The notes below the pieces were generated by a model that saw only the letters and a program-made list of their open reading frames with translations, searched no databases and had not been told where the DNA came from. 64,000 nt of DNA from Pseudomonas sp. FP198 (GTDB lineage Bacteria > Pseudomonadota > Gammaproteobacteria > Pseudomonadales > Pseudomonadaceae), in assembly GCF_030687895.1 (NCBI RefSeq), contig NZ_CP117452.1, positions 372,001 through 436,000 on the forward strand. The letters run 5' to 3'. The position numbers and the translations under genes were made by a program. Positions 17,823-25,640 of the stretch are shown here, one piece after another. Position 1 is the first letter of the stretch. The number at the start of each line of letters is the position of its first letter.

Positions 17823-19094
17823 TCAGGCCTGGTGGGTAATCCGCCCATCCATCAAGGTGTAGCGCACCACGCCCGGCAGGCTGTGGCCGAGGAATGGGCA
17901 GTTGTCACCCCTGGAACGCCAGGCTTCGCCGGCCACGGTGGAGGCAGCCGGGTCGAACAGCACCAGGTCCGCCGGCGCGCCCACCGCCAGTTTCCCGGCT
18001 GGCAGTTGCAGCGCCTGGGCCGGGCCAGTGCTCAGGCGTGCGAGCAGGGTCGGCAGGTCCAGCAAACCGTCTTCCACCAGCGTCAAGGCCAGCGGCAGCA
18101 GCAGTTCAACGCTGCTGATGCCCGGCTCGGTGGCGCCGAACGGTGCCAGCTTGGCATCGCGTTCGTGGGGTTGGTGATGGCTGGAAATGGCCGAAATCAC
18201 CCCGGACTTCACCGCCTCGCGCAAGCCGTCGCGGTCGGCGCGGGTGCGCAGCGGCGGCTGGACGTGATAGACGCTGTTGAAGTCGATCAGCGCTTCGTCG
18301 GTCAGGATCAGCTGATACAGCGCTACATCGGCGGTCACCGGCAAGCCTCGGGCCTGGGCCTGGGCGATCAGCGCGGCGCCACGGGCACTGGTCAGTTGGC
18401 TGAAGTGCGCGCGTACACCGCTCTGCTCGACCAACAGCAGGTCCCGGGCCAGGGCCACGGTCTCGGCGGTTTCCGGGATGCCCGGCAAGCCGAGGAAACT
18501 GGCGGTCGGGCCTTCATGGGCCAGGCCACCCTCAGCCAGGTCGTGGTCCTGGGAGTTGAAGATCACCGTCAGGCCGAAAGTCGCCGCGTATTCGAGGGCG
18601 CGGCACAGGGTCCGGGTATTGCGGAAACTGTTGAGGCCGTTGCCGAACGCCACGCAACCGGCATCACGCAGGGCGATGAGTTCGGCCAGTTGTTCGCCTT
18701 CCAGGCCTTTGCTCAGTGCGCCAATCGGAAAGACCTTGGTGTTGCCGGCCTCGCGGGCGCGGTCGAGGATCAGCTCGGCCACGGCCGAGGTGTCCAGTAC
18801 CGGTTTGGTCTGCGGCGGGCAGCACAGGCTGGTTACGCCACCGGCGGCGGCGGCGCGGGTTTCGCTGACGATGCTGCCTTTGCGGCTGTAGCCCGGCTCG
18901 CGCAGGGCAACGTTCAGGTCAACCAGGCCGGGCGCGGCCACCAGCCCTTGGGCGTCGAGGACCTCGGCCGCCACGAAGCCTGTCGGCGCGGCGCCGAGGG
19001 CGACGATCTTGCAGGCATCGATATGAATGTCAGTCACTTGATCCAGGCTGCTGGCCGGATCGATCACGCGTGCGCCGAGAATGCTGAGCTTCAC
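17823..19094 (-). CDS. pyrC': PyrC', inactive dihydroorotase-like subunit of the aspartate transcarbamoylase complex
   Basis: A 423-residue amidohydrolase-fold protein. In active dihydroorotases the first metal motif is D-x-H-x-H; here it reads D59-L-N61-V-A63 in [13 protein letters not shown], so both metal-binding histidines are gone. This matches the known Pseudomonas pyrBC' system, in which the dead dihydroorotase is structurally needed for PyrB activity, and a true PyrC is encoded elsewhere. The start is GTG (19092-19094), overlapping the pyrB stop as GTGA. An open frame continues upstream through pyrB in another reading frame but is not part of this protein. Confidence 0.95.
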   Translation of the reverse strand: MKLSILGARVIDPASSLDQVTDIHIDACKIVALGAAPTGFVAAEVLDAQGLVAAPGLVDLNVALREPGYSRKGSIVSETRAAAAGGVTSLCCPPQTKPVLDTSAVAELILDRAREAGNTKVFPIGALSKGLEGEQLAELIALRDAGCVAFGNGLNSFRNTRTLCRALEYAATFGLTVIFNSQDHDLAEGGLAHEGPTASFLGLPGIPETAETVALARDLLLVEQSGVRAHFSQLTSARGAALIAQAQARGLPVTADVALYQLILTDEALIDFNSVYHVQPPLRTRADRDGLREAVKSGVISAISSHHQPHERDAKLAPFGATEPGISSVELLLPLALTLVEDGLLDLPTLLARLSTGPAQALQLPAGKLAVGAPADLVLFDPAASTVAGEAWRSRGDNCPFLGHSLPGVVRYTLMDGRITHQA

Positions 19095-20095
19095 TGGGCG
19101 TTCTCCTGGTCGAATTGGCGCTGGGCCGTTTGCCCGCTCATGGCCATGGACAGCACGGCCATGCGGATGGCGATGCCGTAGGTCACCTGGTTGAGGATCA
19201 CCGAGTGCGGCCCGTCGGCCACCGCCGACTCGATCTCCACGCCGCGATTGATCGGCCCCGGGTGCATGACGATGGCGTCCGGCTTGGCGCCGGCCAGGCG
19301 CGCGGTGGTCAGGCCGAACAGGCGGTAGAACTCGCCTTCGCTGGGCAGCAGGCCGCCGGTCATGCGCTCGCGTTGCAGGCGCAGCATAATCACCACGTCC
19401 ACATCCTTCAGGCCTTCGGTCATGTCGGTGTAGACCTTCACGCCGTATTGTTCGACGCCGATGGGCAGCAGGGTTTTCGGCGCGATCACGCGGATGTCCG
19501 GACAGCCGAGGGTCTTGAGCGCGAGCATGTTCGAGCGGGCCACCCGCGAGTGCAGGATGTCGCCGACGATGGCCACCGACAGGTTCTCGAAGCTGCCCTT
19601 GTGCCGACGGATGGTCAGCATGTCCAGCATGCCCTGGGTCGGATGAGCGTGACGGCCATCGCCACCGTTGATGATCGCCACTTGCGGGCACACGTGCTCG
19701 GCAATGAAATGCGCCGCGCCGGAGTCGCCGTGGCGCACGACGAACATGTCGGCGGCCATGGCTTCGAGGTTGCGCAGCGTGTCGAGCAGGGTTTCGCCCT
19801 TGCTCGCCGAGGATGTCGACACGTTCAGGGTGATCACGTCCGCCGACAGCCGCTGGGCCGCCAGTTCGAAGGTGGTGCGGGTACGGGTGGAGTTTTCGAA
19901 GAACACGTTGCACACGGTCTTGCCGCGCAGCAGCGGGACTTTTTTCACCGCCCGGGCGCCAACTTCAAGGAACGAGTCGGCGGTGTCGAGGATTTCTGTC
20001 AGCAGCTCGCGGCGCAGGCCGTCGAGGGACAGGAAGTGCCGCAGCTGGCCCTGATCGTTGAGCTGCAGCGGGCGCTTGGTTTCGAGAGGCGTCAT
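19091..20095 (-). CDS. pyrB: PyrB, aspartate carbamoyltransferase catalytic subunit
   Basis: A 334-residue enzyme forming carbamoyl-aspartate in pyrimidine synthesis. Carbamoyl-phosphate motif [12 protein letters not shown] is at 65-76, the HAHPTQ aspartate/CP segment lies mid-protein and [15 protein letters not shown] is in the C-terminal half. The start [11 protein letters not shown] gives the family N terminus, six codons inside the longest frame. It forms a dodecamer with PyrC' in Pseudomonas. Located between pyrR (24 bases upstream) and pyrC' (overlapping). Confidence 0.97.
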   Translation of the reverse strand: MTPLETKRPLQLNDQGQLRHFLSLDGLRRELLTEILDTADSFLEVGARAVKKVPLLRGKTVCNVFFENSTRTRTTFELAAQRLSADVITLNVSTSSASKGETLLDTLRNLEAMAADMFVVRHGDSGAAHFIAEHVCPQVAIINGGDGRHAHPTQGMLDMLTIRRHKGSFENLSVAIVGDILHSRVARSNMLALKTLGCPDIRVIAPKTLLPIGVEQYGVKVYTDMTEGLKDVDVVIMLRLQRERMTGGLLPSEGEFYRLFGLTTARLAGAKPDAIVMHPGPINRGVEIESAVADGPHSVILNQVTYGIAIRMAVLSMAMSGQTAQRQFDQENAQ

Positions 20096-20119
20096 CGCGA
20101 TGGACTCTGGCAAGGGCAG

Positions 20120-20626
20120 TTAAAGGGCGAGGTCTTGCAGTTCGAGTTGCAGCGGCGCCGGGCCGGAAAGCTTGACCCGTTCATGGGCCGCCAGCGCCAG
20201 CGTCGCGCCGACCACGTTGGGGCGGATCGGCAGTTCGGCGGCGTCCAGGTCGAGCAGGCAGACCAGGGTCACGCTGGCCGGGCGACCGTAGTCGAACAAT
20301 TCATTCATGGCGGCGCGGATGGTCCGCCCGCTCATCAGCACGTCGTCGATCAGCACCAGGTGCTGGCCTTCGATCTCGAACGGCAGCGCCGAAGGGCGTA
20401 CTTGCGGGTGCAGGCCGTTCTGGCTGAAGTCGTCGCGGTAGAAGGACACGTCCAGGGTGCCCAGCGGCGAGTCGCTGCCCAGTTCATCGAGCAAGGCCTG
20501 GGCAACCCAGACGCCGCCGGTGCGAATGCCGATGTAGCGCGGTTCGCTGATGCCACGTTGTTCCAGGTGCGCCGTGAGACGGATCGCCATCTGGCTGATC
20601 AGTTCGGCAGGATTGGGCAGGCTCAT
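20120..20626 (-). CDS. pyrR: PyrR, bifunctional pyrimidine operon regulator / uracil phosphoribosyltransferase
   Basis: A 168-residue phosphoribosyltransferase-fold protein with the PRPP loop [17 protein letters not shown]. In Pseudomonas PyrR is reported to control pyr genes, whereas in Gram-positives it binds mRNA attenuators; I see no obvious PyrR-type attenuator in the 80 bases upstream. AAGGAG precedes the ATG. First gene of pyrRBC', separated from ruvX by a terminator. Confidence 0.94.
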   Translation of the reverse strand: MSLPNPAELISQMAIRLTAHLEQRGISEPRYIGIRTGGVWVAQALLDELGSDSPLGTLDVSFYRDDFSQNGLHPQVRPSALPFEIEGQHLVLIDDVLMSGRTIRAAMNELFDYGRPASVTLVCLLDLDAAELPIRPNVVGATLALAAHERVKLSGPAPLQLELQDLAL

Positions 20627-20677
20627 GCTGGCTCCTTCAGGTTTGCGGGTCGGTGCTCATGACTCGGCTTGTCGCTA

Positions 20678-20703
20678 GAAAAAAGCGCCTCGGCGGCGCT
20701 TTC
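20678..20703 (-). terminator. Terminator after ruvX
   Basis: On the minus strand GAAAGCGCC-loop-GGCGCTTTTTTC: a short GC stem (GCGCC/GGCGC plus A-T pairs), five-base loop and T run, six bases past the ruvX stop and before pyrR. Confidence 0.75.
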
Positions 20704-20708
20704 AAAAA

Positions 20709-21146
20709 TCAGGTTTCGAACAGGGCGGCGTTGGCATCAAGCCAGCCTTGCAGCAGCAGGGCGGCGGCGATGGCGTCCACCGGATTGTCGCGGTAACTGC
20801 CTTTCTGCCCGCCGCGCATCAGGCGCTCGCCCTTGGCCTCGAAGGTGGTCAGGCGTTCGTCATGGGTATAGAAGGGCAGATTGAAGCGGCCATTGAGCCG
20901 GCGCGCGAATTTTTCCGCACGCAGGCACATGTCGCTGGGCGTGCCATCCATGTTCAACGGCAGGCCGACCACCACGGCGTCGGGTTTCCATTCCTTGATC
21001 AGCGCTTCGACCTGGTTCCAGTCCGGAACGCCGTTCTGCGCTTTTAATGTGCACAGCTCGCGGGCCTGGCCGGTAATGACCTGGCCGACCGCGACGCCGA
21101 TCTGTTTGGTGCCGTAATCAAAGCCCAGCAGCAGGCGCAGGGCCAT
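20709..21146 (-). CDS. ruvX: RuvX/YqgF, Holliday-junction resolvase-like nuclease
   Basis: A 145-residue RNase H-fold protein (LLLGFDYGTKQIGVAVGQ at the N terminus with the first catalytic Asp; DERLTTFEA and NPVDAIAAALLLQ carry later acidic residues). The family acts in pre-16S rRNA maturation and possibly recombination. The start MALRLLLG overlaps the yqgE stop by one base; the frame is open upstream within yqgE antisense-free sequence but gives no family homology. Confidence 0.93.
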   Translation of the reverse strand: MALRLLLGFDYGTKQIGVAVGQVITGQARELCTLKAQNGVPDWNQVEALIKEWKPDAVVVGLPLNMDGTPSDMCLRAEKFARRLNGRFNLPFYTHDERLTTFEAKGERLMRGGQKGSYRDNPVDAIAAALLLQGWLDANAALFET

Positions 21147-21715
21147 CAGGCGTGGCCCGCCTGGCTGGTAAGCAGGCCCAGGTTCACGCCCAATCGGCTG
21201 GCCGCCGCTTCCAGGCGCAACTCGCTGCTGGTGTTGAACAGGATGTCGGCATCGAACGGGCACGTCAGCCAGGCGTTGTCGGCCAGCTCGGCTTCCAGCT
21301 GCCCGGGTTCCCAACCGGCATAGCCCAAGGCGATCAGGCTTTTTTCCGGACCGACGCCGTCGGCAATGGCAAACAGCACGTCCTGGGAAGTGGATAGCGA
21401 TACGCCGTTCAGATCAACGGTGGCCTGGAATTTGGGACCCGACGGATGGAGCACGAAACCGCGATCGGTCTGCACCGGCCCGCCGATGAAAATCGGCACG
21501 TGCTGGCACAGAAGTGGCGGTTCGACCTCGGGACGCAGTTGCTCAAGGATATCCGCCAGGTTCAGCTCCTGCGGGCGGTTTACCACCAATCCCATGGCCC
21601 CATTAGCCGTGTGCTCGACGATGTAGGTCAAGGTATGGGCAAAGTTCGGATCGGCCATGTGCGGCATGGCAATCAGGAAGTGATGCTTGAGGTAGGTGGG
21701 GCTGACGTTTTTCAT
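21146..21715 (-). CDS. yqgE: YqgE/AlgH family protein
   Basis: A 189-residue DUF179 protein (family signature LKHHFLIAMPHMADPNFAHTL near the N terminus and FIGGPVQTDRGFVLH mid-protein). AlgH in P. aeruginosa was linked to alginate regulation, but biochemical function is unclear. The start MKNVSPTYLKHHF is the family N terminus. Forms a two-gene unit with ruvX. A REPIN separates it from tonB3. Confidence 0.93.
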   Translation of the reverse strand: MKNVSPTYLKHHFLIAMPHMADPNFAHTLTYIVEHTANGAMGLVVNRPQELNLADILEQLRPEVEPPLLCQHVPIFIGGPVQTDRGFVLHPSGPKFQATVDLNGVSLSTSQDVLFAIADGVGPEKSLIALGYAGWEPGQLEAELADNAWLTCPFDADILFNTSSELRLEAAASRLGVNLGLLTSQAGHA

Positions 21716-21794
21716 AGGCGCTAGTGTGGCGGCGCATGGCCGAACTGACAAGCCGGGGATGTGCTGCAAATGGTCCGGCTCAGGCAAATTCCCT

Positions 21795-21883
21795 TGTGGG
21801 AGCGAGCCTGCTCGCGATGCGGTGTATCAGTCGCCATCCATGCTGAATGACCAATGGCTTTCGCGAGCAGGCTCGCTCCCACA
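21795..21883. repeat. REPIN, family A, outer-facing pair
   Basis: TGTGGGAGCGAGCCTGCTCG and reverse complement between tonB3 and yqgE, both on the minus strand. Confidence 0.9.
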
Positions 21884-21905
21884 GGATATTGTTACTGTCT
21901 GAAGA

Positions 21906-22802
21906 TCAGTTACTGGACAGCCGATCACCCCGGGCAAATTTCCAGGTGCGGATGATTTCCAGGCGGTCGATGTCCGACAGGTCCCCGGTGAACGGCGCGA
22001 ACGGCGCGGCCAGGCGCACGATCCGCTGGGCGGCCTGGTCCAGCAGCGGCTGGCCGGAGGACTCAAGCACCAGCACCTCATACAGCGAGCCGTCGCGGTT
22101 GATCGAAACCATCAGCCGCAAATTGCCGTAGATCTGTTTGCGCCGGGCTTCCTCGGGGTAGTTCAGGTTGCCGATACGCTCGACCTTCTTGCGCCATTCA
22201 TCCTTGTACCAGGCGCCCTTGTCGCGCATGGTCGACGCGGCGCTCAGGCGGTGGATGCGCGGGCGCTTGGCGTACAACTGCTGTTCCTGGGCCAGTTCGG
22301 CCTCCAGGCTGGCGATGTCGCTGGACAGCTGGGAGCTGTCGAAGGTCGGTTCCGGCGCCTTGGGCTTGGGATCGGGCTTGACCTCTTCCTTGATCGGGGC
22401 CTTTTTCGGCTTCGGCGCGGTAGTGGTCACGGCGGCCTTGGGCGCGGTTTCCTGGACTTCCGGCTTGGCGGCTGGCGGAGGGGTGATCTTCTGGACCTTG
22501 TTGTCCTGGAACGGCGCGATCTCGGTTGTCTTGGGAATCGCTTTGTTTTCCAGGGTGCCGCTGCCCTGCTGGTTCTCCTGAGCAAGGAAATCGGCCTTCT
22601 GGGGCTTGGTTTCGCTCTTGAAGGTCGCCAGGGTGATTTCCAGGGTCTGGCTGATCTGCTTGGGTTCGACCGTGGCAAACCCGACGCCCAGCAGCACCGC
22701 CAGGTGGATCAGTGCCGCCAGGAACAGGGTAAAACCGAGGCGATCAGCCGGGCGCACGCCACGATGGGCGAGCTCTTGGGGCAGATCGGACGGGAGTGTC
22801 AT
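21906..22802 (-). CDS. tonB3: TonB-family energy transducer (TonB3-type)
   Basis: A 298-residue protein with one N-terminal membrane anchor (about residues 22-44, LGFTLFLAALIHLAVLLGVGF), a long Pro/Lys/Ala-rich periplasmic spacer (about 75-160), a helical segment and a C-terminal TonB domain (PEEARRKQIYGNLRLMVSINRDG region). The position between yqgE and gshB, next to pilGHIJ, is that of P. aeruginosa tonB3, reported to be needed for twitching motility and pilus assembly. No ribosome site is visible and a terminator-like hairpin abuts the chosen ATG, so the start is uncertain. Confidence 0.88.
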   Translation of the reverse strand: MTLPSDLPQELAHRGVRPADRLGFTLFLAALIHLAVLLGVGFATVEPKQISQTLEITLATFKSETKPQKADFLAQENQQGSGTLENKAIPKTTEIAPFQDNKVQKITPPPAAKPEVQETAPKAAVTTTAPKPKKAPIKEEVKPDPKPKAPEPTFDSSQLSSDIASLEAELAQEQQLYAKRPRIHRLSAASTMRDKGAWYKDEWRKKVERIGNLNYPEEARRKQIYGNLRLMVSINRDGSLYEVLVLESSGQPLLDQAAQRIVRLAAPFAPFTGDLSDIDRLEIIRTWKFARGDRLSSN

Positions 22803-22805
22803 GAC

Positions 22806-22863
22806 AAAAAAACCAACATCGCGGGTTTCACAGGCCGGGCATGATAACGCAATGTTGGTTTTT
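22806..22863 (-). terminator. Probable terminator after gshB
   Basis: Inverted repeat AAAAACCAACAT / ATGTTGGTTTTTTT with a ~34-base loop. On the minus strand the T run ends four bases before the tonB3 ATG. The long loop makes the hairpin less certain. Confidence 0.55.
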
Positions 22864-22935
22864 AGCTTCAAGCCTCAAGCTGCAAGCGACAAGCTGCATC
22901 AGGCTTGCCGCTTGTGGCTTGCCGCTTGCAGCTGC
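22864..22935. repeat. Low-complexity GCTTGC/AGCTGCAAGC repeat tract
   Basis: Runs of AGCTTCAAGC, AAGCTGCAAGC, CTTGCCGCTTG and GCTTGCAGCTGC. The tract straddles the gshB stop and supplies its last dozen codons. It is unlike the REP families elsewhere in the window. Confidence 0.7.
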
Positions 22936-23870
22936 TTCTCGATGGCATCCATCAGCATCCCGCCGATGTCGGTGCCAAAGGCATTGTCGATCTCGCGGAT
23001 GCAGGTCGGGCTGGTGACGTTGATCTCCGTCAGGTGCTCGCCGATCACGTCCAGGCCGACGAACAGCAGGCCTTTCTCGCGTAGCGTCGGGCCGACCTGG
23101 GCGGCGATCCAGCGGTCCTTGTCGGTCAGCGGGCGGGCTTCGCCACGGCCGCCAGCCGCCAGGTTGCCACGGGTTTCACCGGCCGCCGGGATGCGCGCCA
23201 GGCAATAGTCCACCGGTTCGCCGTCGATCATCAGGATGCGCTTGTCGCCGTCGATGATGGCCGGCAGGTAACCCTGGATCATGATCTGCTGCTTGCCATG
23301 CAAGGTCAGGGTTTCGAGGATTACCGACAGGTTCGGATGGCCGGCGGTGTGACGGAAGATCGACGAACCGCCCATGCCGTCCAGCGGCTTGAGGATCACG
23401 TCGCCGTGGTGATCGGCGAATTCGCGCAGCACGTCCGGACGACGGCTGACGATGGTCGGCGGCGTGCACTGCGGGAACAGCGTGGCGAACAGCTTCTCGT
23501 TGCAGTCGCGCAGGCTCTGGGGCTTGTTGACCACCAGCACACCGGCGCTTTCGGCCTGCTCCAGCAGGTAGGTGGAGTAGACGAACTCCATGTCGAACGG
23601 CGGATCCTTGCGCATCAGGATCACGTCCAGGTCGCTCAGCAGCGCGTCGCTTTCCGCGCCCAGTTCGAACCACTTCTCGGGGTTGGCGAAGACCTTCAGC
23701 GGCTTCATTCGCGCGCGCGCCTGGCCCTCGGCCTGGTAAAGGTCGCGCTGTTCCATGTAGAACAGCTCCCAGCCGCGCTTCTGAGCGGCCAGCAGCATGG
23801 CCAGCGAGCTATCCTTCTTATAGGAAATGCTGGCGATTGGGTCCATGACAATGCCGACGCGTACGCTCAT
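22899..23870 (-). CDS. gshB: GshB, glutathione synthetase
   Basis: A 323-residue ATP-grasp enzyme joining gamma-glutamylcysteine and glycine. N-terminal GIVMDPIASISYKKDSSLAML is the family start, ILMRKDPPFDMEFVYSTY the substrate region, and VILKPLDGMGGSSIFR / NVTSPTCIREID the ATP/metal elements. The start MSVRVGIVM is ten codons inside the longest frame. The final residues (QLQAASHKRQA) are encoded by a repetitive GCTTGC tract and probably not conserved. Confidence 0.96.
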   Translation of the reverse strand: MSVRVGIVMDPIASISYKKDSSLAMLLAAQKRGWELFYMEQRDLYQAEGQARARMKPLKVFANPEKWFELGAESDALLSDLDVILMRKDPPFDMEFVYSTYLLEQAESAGVLVVNKPQSLRDCNEKLFATLFPQCTPPTIVSRRPDVLREFADHHGDVILKPLDGMGGSSIFRHTAGHPNLSVILETLTLHGKQQIMIQGYLPAIIDGDKRILMIDGEPVDYCLARIPAAGETRGNLAAGGRGEARPLTDKDRWIAAQVGPTLREKGLLFVGLDVIGEHLTEINVTSPTCIREIDNAFGTDIGGMLMDAIEKQLQAASHKRQA

Positions 23871-24094
23871 GGCTTGGTTCCTCGAAAATGGGGTGGGCAC
23901 GAATGGCTTGAAAAAGTGGCGTCAGAGTGGCGCCCCGAAGTTTGGCGGTCAAGGAAAAACCGCCGTGCCGAGCGGCTGATAGATCGGCGATGGAGACTGT
24001 GCTAAAAAGGCTGCCATGTGACGTGCGGGCCTTGAACATCAAGGGTTTGCGCTGTCGATCACACTTACGCGTTAAAAACCGGTTTGCAGTGGCA

Positions 24095-24523
24095 ATGGCA
24101 GAGCATCTCACGCAGCAGCAACCCAGCGCCTTGAAGGTCATGGTCATCGACGACTCGAAGACCATCCGCCGCACGGCCGAGACCTTGCTGCGCAACGTTG
24201 GCTGCGAGGTCATCACGGCGGTCGACGGCTTCGACGCCATGGCCAAGATCGTCGACCACCATCCAGGCATCATCTTTGTCGACATCATGATGCCGCGCCT
24301 GGACGGTTACCAGACCTGTGCCCTGATCAAGAACAACAGCGCCTTCAAGGCGACGCCGGTGATCATGCTGTCGTCCCGCGACGGTCTGTTCGACAAGGCC
24401 AAGGGGCGCATCGTCGGCTCCGATCAGTTTCTGACCAAGCCTTTCAGCAAGGAAGAATTGCTGGGCGCGATACAGGCCCATGTCCCGGGTTTTGCCGCTG
24501 TCCAGTCGCACCAGGCACATTAA
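24095..24523 (+). CDS. pilG: PilG, CheY-like response regulator of twitching
   Basis: A 142-residue single receiver domain. Acidic pocket D19/D20, phospho-acceptor D63 in IIFVDIMMPRLDG, conserved Lys in LTKPFSKEE. In P. aeruginosa PilG, phosphorylated by ChpA, promotes pilus extension and cAMP signalling. ATG 24095 is chosen; GTG two codons upstream is an alternative. The 224 bases upstream (23871-24094) form the gshB/pilG divergent region; I see no confident promoter there. Confidence 0.95.
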   Translation: MAEHLTQQQPSALKVMVIDDSKTIRRTAETLLRNVGCEVITAVDGFDAMAKIVDHHPGIIFVDIMMPRLDGYQTCALIKNNSAFKATPVIMLSSRDGLFDKAKGRIVGSDQFLTKPFSKEELLGAIQAHVPGFAAVQSHQAH

Positions 24524-24571
24524 TGACGCTCGGCCTTCGGCCTGGGGTCTACAGAAGAAATGGGGAACACC

Positions 24572-24937
24572 ATGGCACGAGTTCTGATCGTCGATGATTC
24601 GCCGACCGAAATGTACAAATTGACCGGCATGCTGGAAAAACATGGCCATCAGGTCTTGAAGGCCGAGAATGGCGCCGACGGCGTGGCCCTGGCCCGCCAG
24701 GAAAAGCCCGACGCGGTGCTGATGGACATCGTCATGCCCGGCCTCAACGGGTTCCAGGCCACGCGCCAGCTGACCAAGGACCCGGACACCGGGCATATCC
24801 CGGTCATCATCATCACCACCAAGGACCAGGAAACCGACAAGGTCTGGGGGACCCGCCAAGGGGCGAAGGACTACCTGACCAAACCGGTGGACGAAGAAAC
24901 CCTGATCGCGACCTTGAACAAAGTACTGGCGGGTTGA
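24572..24937 (+). CDS. pilH: PilH, CheY-like response regulator of twitching
   Basis: A 121-residue receiver domain with D52 as phospho-acceptor (LMDIVMPGLNG), the D8/D9 pocket and the TKPVDEE lysine. In P. aeruginosa PilH opposes or drains phosphate from PilG output. Four in-frame codons precede the chosen MARVLIVDD start. It lies 48 bases after pilG and 10 before pilI. Confidence 0.95.
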   Translation: MARVLIVDDSPTEMYKLTGMLEKHGHQVLKAENGADGVALARQEKPDAVLMDIVMPGLNGFQATRQLTKDPDTGHIPVIIITTKDQETDKVWGTRQGAKDYLTKPVDEETLIATLNKVLAG

Positions 24938-24947
24938 ACGCGCGGCC

Positions 24948-25487
24948 ATGAGCCACTCCCTGACCGCATTCGAACTGTTGCTTCAGATCGATCGGCGCTG
25001 TCGGCTGCTGGGCGCGGACCTGCCGTCCCAGCCAACCCATCGCGACAGTTGGAGCGGGATCGGCTTTCGCCTCGGCGAGCATTGGTACGTGGCGCCCATG
25101 GGCGAGGTCAGCGAAGTGCTGCACGAGCCGCGCTACACGTCGTTGCCCGGAGTCAAGCCATGGGTTCGCGGAGTGGCTAACCTGCGCGGGCGTTTATTGC
25201 CGCTGATGGACCTGTGCGGTTTTTTCGGTCACGAGCTGTCCAGTGTGCGCAAGCAGCGGCGGGTGCTGGTGGTCGATAACGAAGAAGTCTTCGCCGGCTT
25301 GCTGGTGGACGAAGTCCTCGGGCTGCAGCATTTCGCCCAGGGCAGCCTGGAACCGGTTGCGCCGGGCCACCTCGATGGTCCGGAATCGGCCTTCGTCCAG
25401 GGCGGTTTTCCTGGCGATCGGCAGTGGCAGGTGTTCAGCCCGTTTGCCGTGACACGTTCGCCAGGGTTCATGGATGTGGCGGTTTGA
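24948..25487 (+). CDS. pilI: PilI, CheW-like adaptor
   Basis: A 179-residue CheW domain protein that bridges the receptor PilJ and the kinase ChpA. Typical CheW features are the beta strands GIGFRLGEHWYVAPMGEV and the region LPGVKPWVRGVANLRGRLLPLMDL. Directly follows pilH; a REPIN separates it from pilJ. Confidence 0.94.
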   Translation: MSHSLTAFELLLQIDRRCRLLGADLPSQPTHRDSWSGIGFRLGEHWYVAPMGEVSEVLHEPRYTSLPGVKPWVRGVANLRGRLLPLMDLCGFFGHELSSVRKQRRVLVVDNEEVFAGLLVDEVLGLQHFAQGSLEPVAPGHLDGPESAFVQGGFPGDRQWQVFSPFAVTRSPGFMDVAV

Positions 25488-25506
25488 CAGAATGCAGCGC
25501 TGTCCC

Positions 25507-25595
25507 TGTGGGAGCGAGCCTGCTCGCGAAGGCGCCAGTACAGTCAACATTGATGCAAGCTGTACCGCCGCTATCGCGAGCAAGCTCGCTCCCAC
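25507..25595. repeat. REPIN, family A, outer-facing pair
   Basis: Lies inside the pil operon between pilI and pilJ, so it is transcribed. One arm has GCCTGC, the other GCAAGC, so the two arms are not exact complements at the loop. Confidence 0.9.
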
Positions 25596-25640
25596 ATTGG
25601 AATGGCGGTGGTTTGGGGTTTTGGGGACAGGCGAGTACCG

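Noticed and set aside
17823..19913. PyrC' read as a 696-residue fusion extending into pyrB
   Set aside because: The added N-terminal part is the wrong frame of pyrB; the GTG at 19092-19094 gives the normal 423-residue protein.
24526..24550. CGGCCTTCGGCCTG element between pilG and pilH as a terminator
   Set aside because: Short GGCC palindrome without T run; the operon continues, so termination is unlikely.
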